A DNA stretch of 34,883 bases from Deltaproteobacteria bacterium HGW-Deltaproteobacteria-13 (GCA_002840555.1 PHBJ01000022.1:1-34883); one strand, 5' to 3'. Positions 15,681 to 24,206 are shown, counted from the first letter of the stretch. Notes: a model not told the origin generated them from the letters alone. A program made the numbers and translations.

Positions 15681-17441
15681 ATGCGGCAAGAGGTGATCAT
15701 CACCACAAAAAACTTCAAGGTCATTGATGCAACCCCGGGCTGCATGACCCTGATCAAAGGCGCCTGCCTCCCTGCCGATACCAGCCTGTTTGATCTCCTG
15801 CCTGAACTCAGGCGCCATCTCGGAGATGAAGTCCTCCACGAATCCCGTGTGTGCGAAGGAGTGGCCCTTGGCGGCGGAATCTATACCCTGCGGGCTGTCC
15901 CCGCAGAAAATCTCATTACCTTTCTTTTTCAGGAGCAGGATGTCGCCCTGACCGATGCCGCAGCCCTTGCTGAGATTACCAGCCTGAGGGCGCGAAACAG
16001 TCTGCTGGAGACCATCATTGAAGATGCGCCCATCGGCTTGATTCTGTTAAATGAGGACGGCACTATCGTATACATCAATAAGAAGCAGGAGCAGAACACC
16101 CGCAAAAAGCGTCAGCTGCTCATCGACCAGGATATCAGAGACATCTATCGGAAGACTTTCGATTATCCGCAGATTATGGAGTTCTTCAACACGGTAACAA
16201 CCAGCAGCGATGTTAATCATTTGCTGGTCATCGATCACTACTACCCTCAGTTCTACAAACGGGACATGATCATAAAGTTCCTGGCGCGCAGGCTCAAGGA
16301 GCAAAAAAAAATTGCTCTCTTCGTGGAGATTGAAGACGATCTCTACCGGGAGAAGCGCAAGACCGAAAAGACAGGCGAAGAATTGAGGATGTCCCAGAAC
16401 TATCTGGCCCATCTGCTTGATGCGTCGCCCAATATGGTCATTTCGGTTGACAGCAAGCGCAGGGTTGTCTTCTTCAACAAGACTGCGGAGCGGTTGCTGG
16501 GATTCGAGGCGGGCGAAGTGTATAATTCCCCGGTGGACAGGTTCTTTCCCAAAGAGGAGCTTTCTAAAATCGACGCTGCGTTCTCCTCTCAGGACCTCTG
16601 GTTTGATACGTTGCATATATACCGCTCCGACAAGTCCAGTTTTCCCATTGAGCTTTACAGCACCAAAATCAAAAATGAAAAGACCGGCAAGGATAGCGAG
16701 ACTCTGCTTTTGGCTGTGGACATCGAAGAACGGTACCAACTCAGGAAGAATCTCATCCAATCGCAGAAGATGAACTTCATCGGCGAATTGGTGAGCGGCC
16801 TTGCCCACCAGCTCAATAATCCTCTGGTTGGAGTGGTGAATATCGCCGATGTGCTTCTGGAAAAGATCGGCAGGGACGATGAGAAATACCCTTATGTGAA
16901 GATGATCAGAGAGGCCGGTCAGAACTGTAAAGAGGTGATCTCAAGGTTATTGCGTTTTTCCAGAAGGCAGGAGGATGTTCCCAGAGTCGACTTGGACATG
17001 AGACAGGTACTGGATGCCGGCATCGACATGCTGATCAAGCAGCATCCAAGGTTCAAGTGCGTCAGTGTTAAGCGGAGTTACCGATTTACTCCCATCATCA
17101 GCGGCGACCCGGTGCTCCTGCAGCAGGCCTTTATGAATATGCTCCTCAACAGCGCTCAGGCATCAAGCGACAAAGGCGTCATCACGGTGACGTGCGGAGC
17201 CGATCGCTTTCGGGGAAGGCAGGTCGTTGTGGCCATAACCGATACCGGTTGCGGGATACCGGAGGAAGACATCCAGAGAGTGTTCGAACCGTTTTTCAGC
17301 ACCAAGAATGCGGATGACGGCACGGGAATCGGACTGAGCCTCGCTTACTGGATCATCCAGGACCACGGGGGCAGGATCAACGTGGAGAGTGCGCCGGGCA
17401 AGGGATCCTCCTTTACCACCTACTTGCCGGCTATCAGATGA
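15681..17441 (+). CDS. soluble PAS-domain sensor histidine kinase
   Basis: The 586-residue kinase has an N-terminal unassigned region (1-100), a first PAS domain (about 103-200, IIEDAPIGLILLNEDGTIVYIN) and a second PAS domain (about 240-350, LLDASPNMVISVDSKRRVVFFN). A HisKA phosphoacceptor segment follows with His376 in GLAHQLNNPL, and an HATPase domain with MLLNSAQA, DTGCGIP and GTGIGLSLAYWI. No transmembrane segment is visible, so it should sense a cytoplasmic signal, for example through a PAS-bound ligand. GGGAGG lies six bases before ATG 15681, so this start is preferred over the in-frame ATG at 15654. The cognate regulator begins seven bases after its stop codon. The pair likely controls the sigma54 promoter at 19230. 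Confidence 0.92.
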   Translation: MRQEVIITTKNFKVIDATPGCMTLIKGACLPADTSLFDLLPELRRHLGDEVLHESRVCEGVALGGGIYTLRAVPAENLITFLFQEQDVALTDAAALAEITSLRARNSLLETIIEDAPIGLILLNEDGTIVYINKKQEQNTRKKRQLLIDQDIRDIYRKTFDYPQIMEFFNTVTTSSDVNHLLVIDHYYPQFYKRDMIIKFLARRLKEQKKIALFVEIEDDLYREKRKTEKTGEELRMSQNYLAHLLDASPNMVISVDSKRRVVFFNKTAERLLGFEAGEVYNSPVDRFFPKEELSKIDAAFSSQDLWFDTLHIYRSDKSSFPIELYSTKIKNEKTGKDSETLLLAVDIEERYQLRKNLIQSQKMNFIGELVSGLAHQLNNPLVGVVNIADVLLEKIGRDDEKYPYVKMIREAGQNCKEVISRLLRFSRRQEDVPRVDLDMRQVLDAGIDMLIKQHPRFKCVSVKRSYRFTPIISGDPVLLQQAFMNMLLNSAQASSDKGVITVTCGADRFRGRQVVVAITDTGCGIPEEDIQRVFEPFFSTKNADDGTGIGLSLAYWIIQDHGGRINVESAPGKGSSFTTYLPAIR

Positions 17442-17448
17442 GGATACC

Positions 17449-18816
17449 ATGGAAAAAAATATACCCAAGATACTCGTAGTGGACGATGAAGAATACACAA
17501 GGGCTTACTTCAAGGGAATTCTTCCCAAAGATGATTACCGGGTAAGTTTCGCAAAAGACGGGGCCGAGGCACTCGGGAAATGGTCGAACGAGGCTTTCGA
17601 TCTTATTATTATGGATATCCGCATGCCCGTCATCGACGGCATGGAAGTCTTAAAGCGCATACGCATCCTGGATGAGGTGACGATGATTATTATGATCTCG
17701 GCCTACGGCGATATGGATTCCGTCATCGAAGCCATGAGACTCGGAGCCAACGATTTCTTTGCCAAACCATTCAGCAGCATCGACAAGATCAAGCTGGACA
17801 TCAAAAACTGCCTTACGCGCAGGATGCTCATCCGTGAGAATGAGCGGCTGAAGCAGGAAATTGTCTCCGGAGCCGCCGGCCAGGAAATGGTGCATGCCTG
17901 CAAAGCCATGGCGACGATCATCGAACAGGCGGCACGGGCGGCTCAGTTGGATCTTCCGGTGCTCATTCTGGGTGAGAGCGGAACCGGCAAAGAGTTGATT
18001 GCACGATATATCCATGCCCGAAGTCCCCGTTGCGCTGCGCCGTTTTTTGCCGTGAACTGCGGGGCCTTGAGCGAGACCCTTCTGGAGCCCACCCTTTTTG
18101 GTCACGAGAAAGGGGCTTTCACCGGGTCCAATGCTACAGTCAAGGGGTATTTTGAGGCGGCCCGGGGCGGGACCATTTTCCTCGATGAGATCGGAGAGAC
18201 TTCGCCCTCGTTTCAGGTGAAACTGCTCAGAGTGCTTCAGGAATGTGAGATCAGGAGGGTGGGCGGGTCCAAATCCATCAAAGTGGATTTCAGACTCCTC
18301 TCCGCAACAAACGCCGACCTCACAGATCTTATTAAGCAAGGCGGCTTCAGGAAGGATCTTTTTTACCGGATCAATGTCATCAAGATAGAAGTTCCTCCTC
18401 TGAGGGCAAGGACCGCCGACATTCCGCTGCTGCTGGATCACTTCATGCATCAGGTATGCGAGCGGAACGCTATCAAGAAAAAGAGGTTTCCACCCGAGGT
18501 TCTTGCGTGTCTCATGCAGAACCCCTGGGAGGGCAATGTGCGCGAGCTGCGCAACCTGGTGGAGAGGCTGGCCGTCTTCTCCAAGAGACAGATGATCACC
18601 CTGGAAGACCTCCCGCATGAATACAGGAATGCATGCAATGATCTTAAGGAGGCAAGAGATATGCCGCGCAACTATGAACAGGCCAAGACCCTGTTCGAAT
18701 CACGGTACATGAAGAACCTTATGGCTGATGCAGGTGAAGACCTTAAAAAGGCATCCATCTTATCCGGGCTCGATCTGTCAACACTCTACAGAAAAAAGAA
18801 CCGGCTTACTGAGTAA
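17449..18816 (+). CDS. sigma54-type (NtrC-family) response regulator, GAFTGS variant
   Basis: The 455-residue regulator has a receiver domain (1-120, phosphoacceptor Asp56 in IIMDIRMP, Lys106 in AKPF) and an AAA+ domain with Walker A GESGTGKE (175-182) and Walker B GTIFLDEI (241-248). A Fis-type helix-turn-helix ends the protein (about 415-455). The loop that contacts sigma54 reads GAFTGS (222-227) instead of the canonical GAFTGA. GAGG lies five bases before ATG 17449; the in-frame upstream ATG at 17389 lies inside the kinase gene and is rejected. It is co-transcribed with the kinase. The next plus-strand operon has a consensus -24/-12 promoter, its probable target. Confidence 0.93.
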   Translation: MEKNIPKILVVDDEEYTRAYFKGILPKDDYRVSFAKDGAEALGKWSNEAFDLIIMDIRMPVIDGMEVLKRIRILDEVTMIIMISAYGDMDSVIEAMRLGANDFFAKPFSSIDKIKLDIKNCLTRRMLIRENERLKQEIVSGAAGQEMVHACKAMATIIEQAARAAQLDLPVLILGESGTGKELIARYIHARSPRCAAPFFAVNCGALSETLLEPTLFGHEKGAFTGSNATVKGYFEAARGGTIFLDEIGETSPSFQVKLLRVLQECEIRRVGGSKSIKVDFRLLSATNADLTDLIKQGGFRKDLFYRINVIKIEVPPLRARTADIPLLLDHFMHQVCERNAIKKKRFPPEVLACLMQNPWEGNVRELRNLVERLAVFSKRQMITLEDLPHEYRNACNDLKEARDMPRNYEQAKTLFESRYMKNLMADAGEDLKKASILSGLDLSTLYRKKNRLTE

Positions 18817-18873
18817 TCCCATTTTAAATCAAAGATGACATTGCGATGGCTGGACGAAAGCGACGAGGCGTAT

Positions 18874-18902
18874 GTAAGCTACGCCATGATGGCGTAGCTT
18901 AC
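18874..18902. repeat. perfect inverted repeat, 12-bp arms
   Basis: GTAAGCTACGCC and GGCGTAGCTTAC flank the 5-base loop ATGAT. It lies 57 bases after the response regulator stop. No T-run directly follows on either strand, so it is not a standard intrinsic terminator, though it could stall transcription or bind a dimeric protein. Confidence 0.8.
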
Positions 18903-19025
18903 CGGTAGGGAAGTAATCTTTTTATTGTGCCACCTTCGGGGTTGCACTCCCGTATTTACAGACGTTGAGGAAGCGGACAACGACGCCAATAAAAATAGCG
19001 CCTTGATTTAGAAAGGGGATGAGTC

Positions 19026-19062
19026 TTTCGCATTTGTGCAAATTATTGGACGAAATGCAAAA
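19026..19062. promoter_or_regulatory. candidate enhancer site 1 for the sigma54 activator
   Basis: The arms TTTCGCATTT (19026-19035) and AAATGCAAAA (19053-19062) form an inverted repeat with one mismatch in ten, centred about 187 bases before the -24 element. This is in the usual range for NtrC-family upstream activating sites. Inferred from position and symmetry only. Confidence 0.35.
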
Positions 19063-19104
19063 CAGCATAACAGCATAATAATGAAATAGATATTTTAAAT
19101 TACT

Positions 19105-19141
19105 CCTCTATGCATATGCAGAGGTGCAAAACCTGCCTCTG
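19105..19141. promoter_or_regulatory. candidate enhancer site 2 (nested inverted repeats)
   Basis: The palindrome TGCATATGCA (19111-19120) adjoins an inverted repeat CAGAGG (19119-19124) / CCTCTG (19136-19141) with inner AGGT/ACCT. The element is about 105 bases before the -24 box. It shares GCAAAAC with site 1. A regulator-binding role is inferred. Confidence 0.35.
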
Positions 19142-19229
19142 ATCTGCCCCTGTATATCAGGCGCGCGGAATCCCCGGAATCCTTTCAATAAGCCATCCTT
19201 GGCAGAATGGTTCATGCGTGTGCGTTCGT

Positions 19230-19245
19230 TGGCACACTTGTTGCT
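19230..19245 (+). promoter_or_regulatory. sigma54 (-24/-12) promoter
   Basis: TGGCACACTTGTTGCT matches the RpoN consensus TGGCACR-N4-TTGCW at every defined position, with the -24 GG at 19231-19232 and the -12 GC at 19243-19244. The transcription start is predicted near 19256, about 78 bases before the SCP2 gene. An NtrC-family activator gene lies directly upstream. Confidence 0.9.
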
Positions 19246-19333
19246 ATTCTTCTCAGCATAATAAACATACGGATGCATGTGACTTTATACTTCATGTGCT
19301 CCGATATTAAAAACACGAAAGAGGAGGATAGCT

Positions 19334-19717
19334 ATGGCGGTTTTTAAGAATACGGAATATCTCTATGACGTACTCGGCGGTTTCTGGAAGGCACTCTACG
19401 ATAAGCCCGAATTCAGCACCTTATTGAAAGAGTCCGGTGTCCAAATCAAGTTTGAGATCTCTGATCCCAGCGCGATCCTCTGGGTCGGCCCGGATGGAGT
19501 GGAGTTTGGAGAGCAAAGTCTCAAGGCCGACGTTACCATGCAGCTTGCCGGCGATGTCTGCCATGCCTATTGGAAGAAGGATCTGAGCCTCCCTGTGGCG
19601 CTCGCCACGCGCAAGATCAAGTCAAAGGGCAACATTGCCAAAGTCATGAAGCTTCTGCCAGTGCTGAAGCCAGCCTATGAGATGTATCCGGAGTACATGA
19701 AGAAACACGGCATATAG
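19334..19717 (+). CDS. SCP2 sterol-binding domain protein
   Basis: The 127-residue stand-alone SCP2-type protein probably binds a hydrophobic acyl-CoA or lipid ligand in the cytoplasm. The fold is suggested by the beta-rich N-terminal half (VQIKFEISDPSAILWVGPDGVEF) and the typical ADVTMQLAGDVCHAYWKKDLSLPVALATRKIKSKG block. The motif KGNIAKVMKLLPVLKPAYEMY is shared with bacterial SCP2 proteins encoded beside acyl-CoA enzymes. There is no signal peptide. A strong GAGGAGG lies six bases before ATG. It is the first gene behind the sigma54 promoter and is followed by the acyl-CoA ligase gene after 65 bases. Confidence 0.82.
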   Translation: MAVFKNTEYLYDVLGGFWKALYDKPEFSTLLKESGVQIKFEISDPSAILWVGPDGVEFGEQSLKADVTMQLAGDVCHAYWKKDLSLPVALATRKIKSKGNIAKVMKLLPVLKPAYEMYPEYMKKHGI

Positions 19718-19782
19718 CAATCCATCTGCTGCGCGCAGTTTTGCTTTTGTCACAATCATAATAAATGAAGCAAGGAGGTACT

Positions 19783-21381
19783 ATGTCTGGAGATTTCGTA
19801 GCCGGACTATTTTCTGATGAAGTGGTGCGGAAATGTGAGACCATGCCGGATTTCCCGGTAATTACTTTTGAGAATGGAGAGAGCCTCGCGGATGAGGTCG
19901 TAACCTATAAAGATTTGTTCGTGAACGGGTGCAAGATCGCCAAAGCCCTGCAATCAGCCGGAATAGGCAAGGGGGACCGCTTCAGTCTGGTCATGCGCAA
20001 TCATCCTGAATTTCTTTATACCCTGCTTGCGGCATCCATCACAGGTGCGGTAGTCGTTCCCATCGATCCGCGTTCCAAAGGGAGCAAGCTGAGTTACCAG
20101 ATCAAGGATTCAAATTCCAAAGGGATCATCTTTACCAGTGAGTTTACTCCTGATGTGGAAAAATCTCTTTCCGACTTAAAAGACGTTAAGGTGATCGGGG
20201 TATCGTACAAGGAAGGTTTTGAAAAAAATGTCTTCAATCAGTTTCCTTCATTGAACGAAATTCTCGAAGGCCCGGAAGCCGGCTTGCCGGACAACAGGAA
20301 TAGAGAACTGAATACACCCTTCGAAATCATCTATACCTCCGGCACAACGGGGGATCCCAAGGGTGTGGTCATTAAGGCACACAGGATGCCCCAGTTTACC
20401 ATGCTTGCCCAGTTCATTTGGCAATACGCCGCCGATGACAAACTTTACACCGGTCTGTCGCTTACCCACGGCAATGCCCAATCGGTCACGCTGGTACCCG
20501 CTCTCATGCTGAACATCCCCGCGGTTATCAGCCGCAAGTTCACCAAGAGCAGGCTCTGGGACGTCTGCCGCAAGCATGGCTGCACCACCTTCTCACTGTT
20601 GGGCGGCATGATGATGGGTATCTACAGCGAGCCCAGAAAGGCAAACGACGCAGACAATCCCGTACGCAAAGTCCTGAGCGCCGGAACGCCGCTGAGCATT
20701 TGGGCGGACTTCGAGAAACGGTTCAATGTGAAGATCCATGAGTGGTACGGCGCCGTTGAGGGCGGATTCGCTCACAATCCTCCGGGAGACGGCCCCATCG
20801 GTTCCTTCGGCAAGCCCATAGAAGGGCTTATGGATATGAAGATCATACGCGACGACGATTCCGAGTGTGCGCCCGGCGAAGTCGGAGAACTGGTCGTGGC
20901 CCAGAAGCAGGGCAAGGTGGAAGTGGAATACCTGGGGAAAAGCAAGGCCTCTGCGGAAAAGACCCGGGGCGGAGTGCTCCGGACCGGCGATATGTGTCAC
21001 AAAGATGAGAAGGGCTGGCTGTTCTTTGATTTTCGCAAGGGTGGCGGTTTACGGCGCCAGGGAGATTTTATACTGCCCGAGTATGTGGAGAAGGCTTTAG
21101 CCGATCTTGCCGACGTAAGCGATGTTTGCGTATACGGCATTCCGGCGGAATCAGGTTCTCCGGGCGAGAGTGATATCGTGGCCGCCGTGGTTTTAGCGCC
21201 CGATACGAAGCTGGACGTGAAGAGGATTTCCAAAGAGTTGAATAAGACCCTGGAGAAAGGCTATATACCGCAGTTTCTCCAGGTTGTGAACGAGATACCC
21301 AAGACGGCCTCCGAAAAAAATCTCGACCGGTTGTTACGTGACGAATTCAGCAAGGAAGCGGCCAATGTCTACAGGTTTTAA
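19783..21381 (+). CDS. AMP-forming acyl-CoA ligase (ANL superfamily, CaiC-like)
   Basis: The 532-residue adenylate-forming ligase should activate a carboxylic acid to its CoA thioester with ATP. Motifs seen are the P-loop YTSGTTGDPKG (about 184-194), the A5-type block WYGAVEGG with the adenine-site Glu, RTGDMCHKDEKGW (A7), DFRKGGGLRRQGDFILP (A8, hinge) and a C-terminal Lys in EIPKTASEKNLDR. The last motif is slightly atypical (usually GK). Overall it resembles crotonobetaine/carnitine- or long-chain-type ligases; the substrate is not deducible. AAGGAGG lies five bases before ATG 19783, which is chosen over the in-frame 19765. It is in the sigma54-controlled operon with acyl-CoA dehydrogenase and thiolase. 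Confidence 0.88.
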   Translation: MSGDFVAGLFSDEVVRKCETMPDFPVITFENGESLADEVVTYKDLFVNGCKIAKALQSAGIGKGDRFSLVMRNHPEFLYTLLAASITGAVVVPIDPRSKGSKLSYQIKDSNSKGIIFTSEFTPDVEKSLSDLKDVKVIGVSYKEGFEKNVFNQFPSLNEILEGPEAGLPDNRNRELNTPFEIIYTSGTTGDPKGVVIKAHRMPQFTMLAQFIWQYAADDKLYTGLSLTHGNAQSVTLVPALMLNIPAVISRKFTKSRLWDVCRKHGCTTFSLLGGMMMGIYSEPRKANDADNPVRKVLSAGTPLSIWADFEKRFNVKIHEWYGAVEGGFAHNPPGDGPIGSFGKPIEGLMDMKIIRDDDSECAPGEVGELVVAQKQGKVEVEYLGKSKASAEKTRGGVLRTGDMCHKDEKGWLFFDFRKGGGLRRQGDFILPEYVEKALADLADVSDVCVYGIPAESGSPGESDIVAAVVLAPDTKLDVKRISKELNKTLEKGYIPQFLQVVNEIPKTASEKNLDRLLRDEFSKEAANVYRF

Positions 21382-21416
21382 AAATTACACAAATTCGGCA
21401 ATAAGGAGAGAATAAA

Positions 21417-22688
21417 ATGGCATACGATTATCTTGACCTGCATGCGGCAAACCCGATTCAATTGACAGAGGAACACGAGGCTCTCAAGAAGGCTGTAAGA
21501 AAATTCGCCACAGAAGTGGTGAGACCCGCTTCTATCGAGCTGGACAAAATGAGCGCGGAGGATGTGGCTAAGAAAGATTCACCTTACTGGACCTGTATGA
21601 GGAAGGCTCATGAACTCGGATACCACACCATCTTCATCCCCCAGGAGAGCGGAGGTATTGGACTCGATCCCCTGGGGCTTCACATCTTTTTTGAGGAAAT
21701 GGCGGTAGCCAGCATAGGCATTGCGGTTTCCTGCGGCGTTGACGTCTTCCCCACATTTTTTGCAAACATGATCATGGCGGAATATCCTCAGCTTGAGGAT
21801 ATCGTTCTCAAACCTTACGTGGCGGATACGGACTGCTCGATGCTGGGATGCTGGGCTATCACAGAATCGGAACATGGTTCGGACATACTCACGCCCTTTC
21901 AACCCCACTTTCACAATCCCAAAATAACCCATCAGCTCGTAGGCAAAAAAGATGGCGACGACTGGATATTAAACGGACAGAAGGCTGCCTGGGTATCCAA
22001 CGGAACCGTGGCATCCATGTCCCTGCTTTTCTTCGGTACCGATCCCTCCATGGGATTGGCGGGCGGAGGCATCGCCATTGCCGATCTTACGGATAAAGGC
22101 GTTACCAGGGGAAAACCATTAGAGAAGATCGGACAGAGGGATCTCCCCCAGGGCGAGATCTATTTCGATGATGTGCGTGTACCCAAGGAGCGTATCTTCT
22201 CCCTGTCCGATTCCTACGAACAGATGACCGACCTGGTGCTGGGAGCGGCCAATGCCCACATGGCCATTATGTGCGTGGGAGGCGCCAGAGCCGCTTTTGA
22301 AGAGACTCTCAAGTACACCCAGGAAAGGGTTCAGGGCGGCAAACTTTTGTGCGAGCATCAGGACGTGAAAAGAAGGCTTGCCGAGATGTTTATCAGCATC
22401 GAAGCGGCCCGTCAGCTTTCACGCAACGTGATGATGTACAATCTCTGGGATTTTCCGCCTAACACGACATACTCCATGGCCGCCAAAGTGTACTGCTCGA
22501 GAGTTGCTTTTGACGTGGCCCAGAACTGCCTCCAGATTTTCGGCGGCAATGGTCTCACCAAGGAGTATGTCATCGAAAAGTTATTCCGCGACATCACATC
22601 CACCAGGATCGAGGATGGTTCCAATGAGAGTCTGACGCTCGCCATCGGTAACGAGCTCCTCCACGGAGAAAGACCTTATGGAGGCTGA
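21417..22688 (+). CDS. acyl-CoA dehydrogenase
   Basis: The 423-residue FAD enzyme introduces a 2,3-double bond into an acyl-CoA. It has the N-terminal alpha domain, the CWAITESEHGSD flavin/substrate block (family AITE.GSD), the middle beta domain with WILNGQKAAWVSNG, and the C-terminal QIFGGNGLTKEYVIEKLFRDI block. RIEDGSNESL places Glu399 where the catalytic base of many members sits (YEGT), but the motif is divergent. AAGGAG lies eight bases before ATG. Electrons would normally go to an electron-transferring flavoprotein, but none is encoded in the window. It follows the ligase by 35 bases and precedes the thiolase by 83. Confidence 0.9.
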   Translation: MAYDYLDLHAANPIQLTEEHEALKKAVRKFATEVVRPASIELDKMSAEDVAKKDSPYWTCMRKAHELGYHTIFIPQESGGIGLDPLGLHIFFEEMAVASIGIAVSCGVDVFPTFFANMIMAEYPQLEDIVLKPYVADTDCSMLGCWAITESEHGSDILTPFQPHFHNPKITHQLVGKKDGDDWILNGQKAAWVSNGTVASMSLLFFGTDPSMGLAGGGIAIADLTDKGVTRGKPLEKIGQRDLPQGEIYFDDVRVPKERIFSLSDSYEQMTDLVLGAANAHMAIMCVGGARAAFEETLKYTQERVQGGKLLCEHQDVKRRLAEMFISIEAARQLSRNVMMYNLWDFPPNTTYSMAAKVYCSRVAFDVAQNCLQIFGGNGLTKEYVIEKLFRDITSTRIEDGSNESLTLAIGNELLHGERPYGG

Positions 22689-22771
22689 CGGATGGTCATC
22701 ATTGAAAATGGTATTGATCGTTTTAAATTTACAGGAAAAAGTTCGCGCACAAAATTGAGAAGGAGTTGTTC

Positions 22772-24010
22772 ATGAAAAGTGTTTATGTAATCGGCGCTGG
22801 TATGATCAGATTTAACAAGTATCCCGATAAGACAGTTCAGAGTATGGCCCATGAGGCCATAGAACTGGTTCTAAAAGATGCCGGTCTTACTAAAGAAGAT
22901 ATGGAAGCGGTATTTTTTGCCAATTCATTTTGGGGAATGTTCGACAATCAGCATTCCATCCGGGGAGAAGTGGTCATGCGCAATATGGGCGTCGGCAATA
23001 TTCCCATTACCAATGTGGAAAATGCCTGTGCCGGCGGTTCCACCGCCCTCCATCTGGCGTATACGGGGATTCGGGCGGGCATGTACGATGTGGCGCTGGC
23101 TATCGGGTCGGAAAAGATCACCAATCCCAATAAATCCTTGTCTCTGGGCGCTTATGCGACTTGCATGGATGTGGGTAATTTCGCAAAGCATATAGAAAAT
23201 ATAATGGAATTAAGTAAAACTTTTACTGTTAAAATTCCTGAGGATCAAACGGCTCCAGGGGAAGGTCGCAGCATTTTTATGGACGCCTATGCCATGGGCG
23301 CCCGGTGGCACATGAGCCGTTTCAATTCAACACAGCGCCAGCTGGCGGTGATCTGTTCAAAAAACCATTTTCATGGATCTCTCAATCCTTTGTCCCAGTA
23401 TCAGCAGGTCATGACCGTGGAAGAGGTCCTGGCAGCAAAACCTGTCGCCTATCCCTTAACGCGGCCCATGTGCGCGCCTGTCGGCGACGGCGCTGCGGCG
23501 GCCATCATTTGTTCGGAGAAATTTCTTAAAAAATTGACCAATGCCCGGCCTGTGCGGATCAGAGCGTCGATTCTCGGGACGGGCGCCGACCGCGACATCA
23601 ACGCACCCGATATCGGAGAGCGCCTGGCGCGTAAGGCTTACACCGAGGCGGGAGTTGATCCTAAAGACATCAGCTTTGCGGAAGTTCACGACGCCACGTC
23701 GTGGGGAGAACTTCATCAGACGGAATCCATGGGGTTATGTCCCATGGGTGAGGGAGGACCTTTTGCGGAATCAGGAGCGACGAGGCTGGGAGGCAAAATG
23801 CCTGTCAATGTCAGTGGCGGGCTGGAATGCAAAGGCCATCCCATTGGCGCTTCAGGCCTTTCCCAGATTCATGAGCTTGTCACACAACTCCGGGGAGAAG
23901 CCGGAAAACGACAGATAGAAGGAGCAAGGTTGGGACTTGCGGAAAACGGCGGCGGTAATATCGGCGTCGAAGAGGCGGCTATGGGCATTCACATATTGGA
24001 AAAGGTTTGA
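22772..24010 (+). CDS. SCPx-type thiolase
   Basis: The 412-residue thiolase is of the sterol carrier protein X/SCP2-thiolase type, which cleaves 3-ketoacyl-CoAs, often branched or bulky. Catalytic positions are visible: Cys86 in ENACAGGST, His306 in AEVHDATSWGE, and Cys353/His356 in LECKGHPIGASG. The absence of the C-terminal SCP2 domain is matched by the separate SCP2 gene earlier in the operon. ATG 22772 is preferred over TTG 22766 because AAGGAG precedes it by six to seven bases. The next gene is 304 bases away across a pair of tandem structured repeats. Confidence 0.9.
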   Translation: MKSVYVIGAGMIRFNKYPDKTVQSMAHEAIELVLKDAGLTKEDMEAVFFANSFWGMFDNQHSIRGEVVMRNMGVGNIPITNVENACAGGSTALHLAYTGIRAGMYDVALAIGSEKITNPNKSLSLGAYATCMDVGNFAKHIENIMELSKTFTVKIPEDQTAPGEGRSIFMDAYAMGARWHMSRFNSTQRQLAVICSKNHFHGSLNPLSQYQQVMTVEEVLAAKPVAYPLTRPMCAPVGDGAAAAIICSEKFLKKLTNARPVRIRASILGTGADRDINAPDIGERLARKAYTEAGVDPKDISFAEVHDATSWGELHQTESMGLCPMGEGGPFAESGATRLGGKMPVNVSGGLECKGHPIGASGLSQIHELVTQLRGEAGKRQIEGARLGLAENGGGNIGVEEAAMGIHILEKV

Positions 24011-24052
24011 GTAAAGAACGAATAGCGAATATTAAAGTATAGATTGTGTCAT

Positions 24053-24206
24053 AAGTGGCTGTCCCGGGTATATAATTAAGATTATGAAGGTGTGCAATGA
24101 TTCCCCCGCCCGGGGCGGCCTCCTTCCATTAGTGGCTGCTCCGGGAATGTAATAATAGTTTTTTTATGATAGTTAATAATCCGGTCTCTCCGGGGAAGCC
24201 ACCCCT
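24053..24206. repeat. two tandem imperfect ~80-bp hairpin-forming repeats
   Basis: Two units begin at about 24054 and 24131 with AGTGGCTGTCCCGGG and AGTGGCTGCTCCGGG, and end with CCCGGGGCGGCC (24110-24121) and CCGGGGAAGCCAC (24190-24202). Within each unit the start can pair with the end over 12-13 positions, counting G-U pairs, around an AT-rich loop of about 45 bases. They fill the gap between the thiolase and fusion-protein genes. From memory the half-site resembles extragenic repeats that accompany REP-associated (RAYT) transposases; no transposase is present here. Confidence 0.6.

Larger units (their letters stand above)
18817..19229. other. regulatory intergenic region upstream of the sigma54 promoter
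   Basis: No gene is seen. It holds a perfect 12-bp-arm palindrome at 18874-18902 and candidate enhancer sites at 19026-19062 and 19105-19141, described separately. A short tandem ACAGCATA ACAGCATA lies near 19061-19077. Confidence 0.5.

Noticed and set aside
16047-16808. 253-codon open frame on the minus strand
   Set aside because: It is a shadow of the histidine kinase PAS and HisKA region.
17650-18618. 322-codon open frame on the minus strand
   Set aside because: It is antisense to the response regulator, whose full domain set is intact; no recognisable domain in the antisense product.
24054-24075. GTGGCTGTCCCGGG considered as a second sigma54 promoter
   Set aside because: The -24 region is only partly matched and no TTGC occurs at the -12 position.
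24053-24206. Tandem repeats considered as a CRISPR remnant
   Set aside because: There are only two units, they are imperfect over their full length with internal pairing, and there are no spacers or cas genes.
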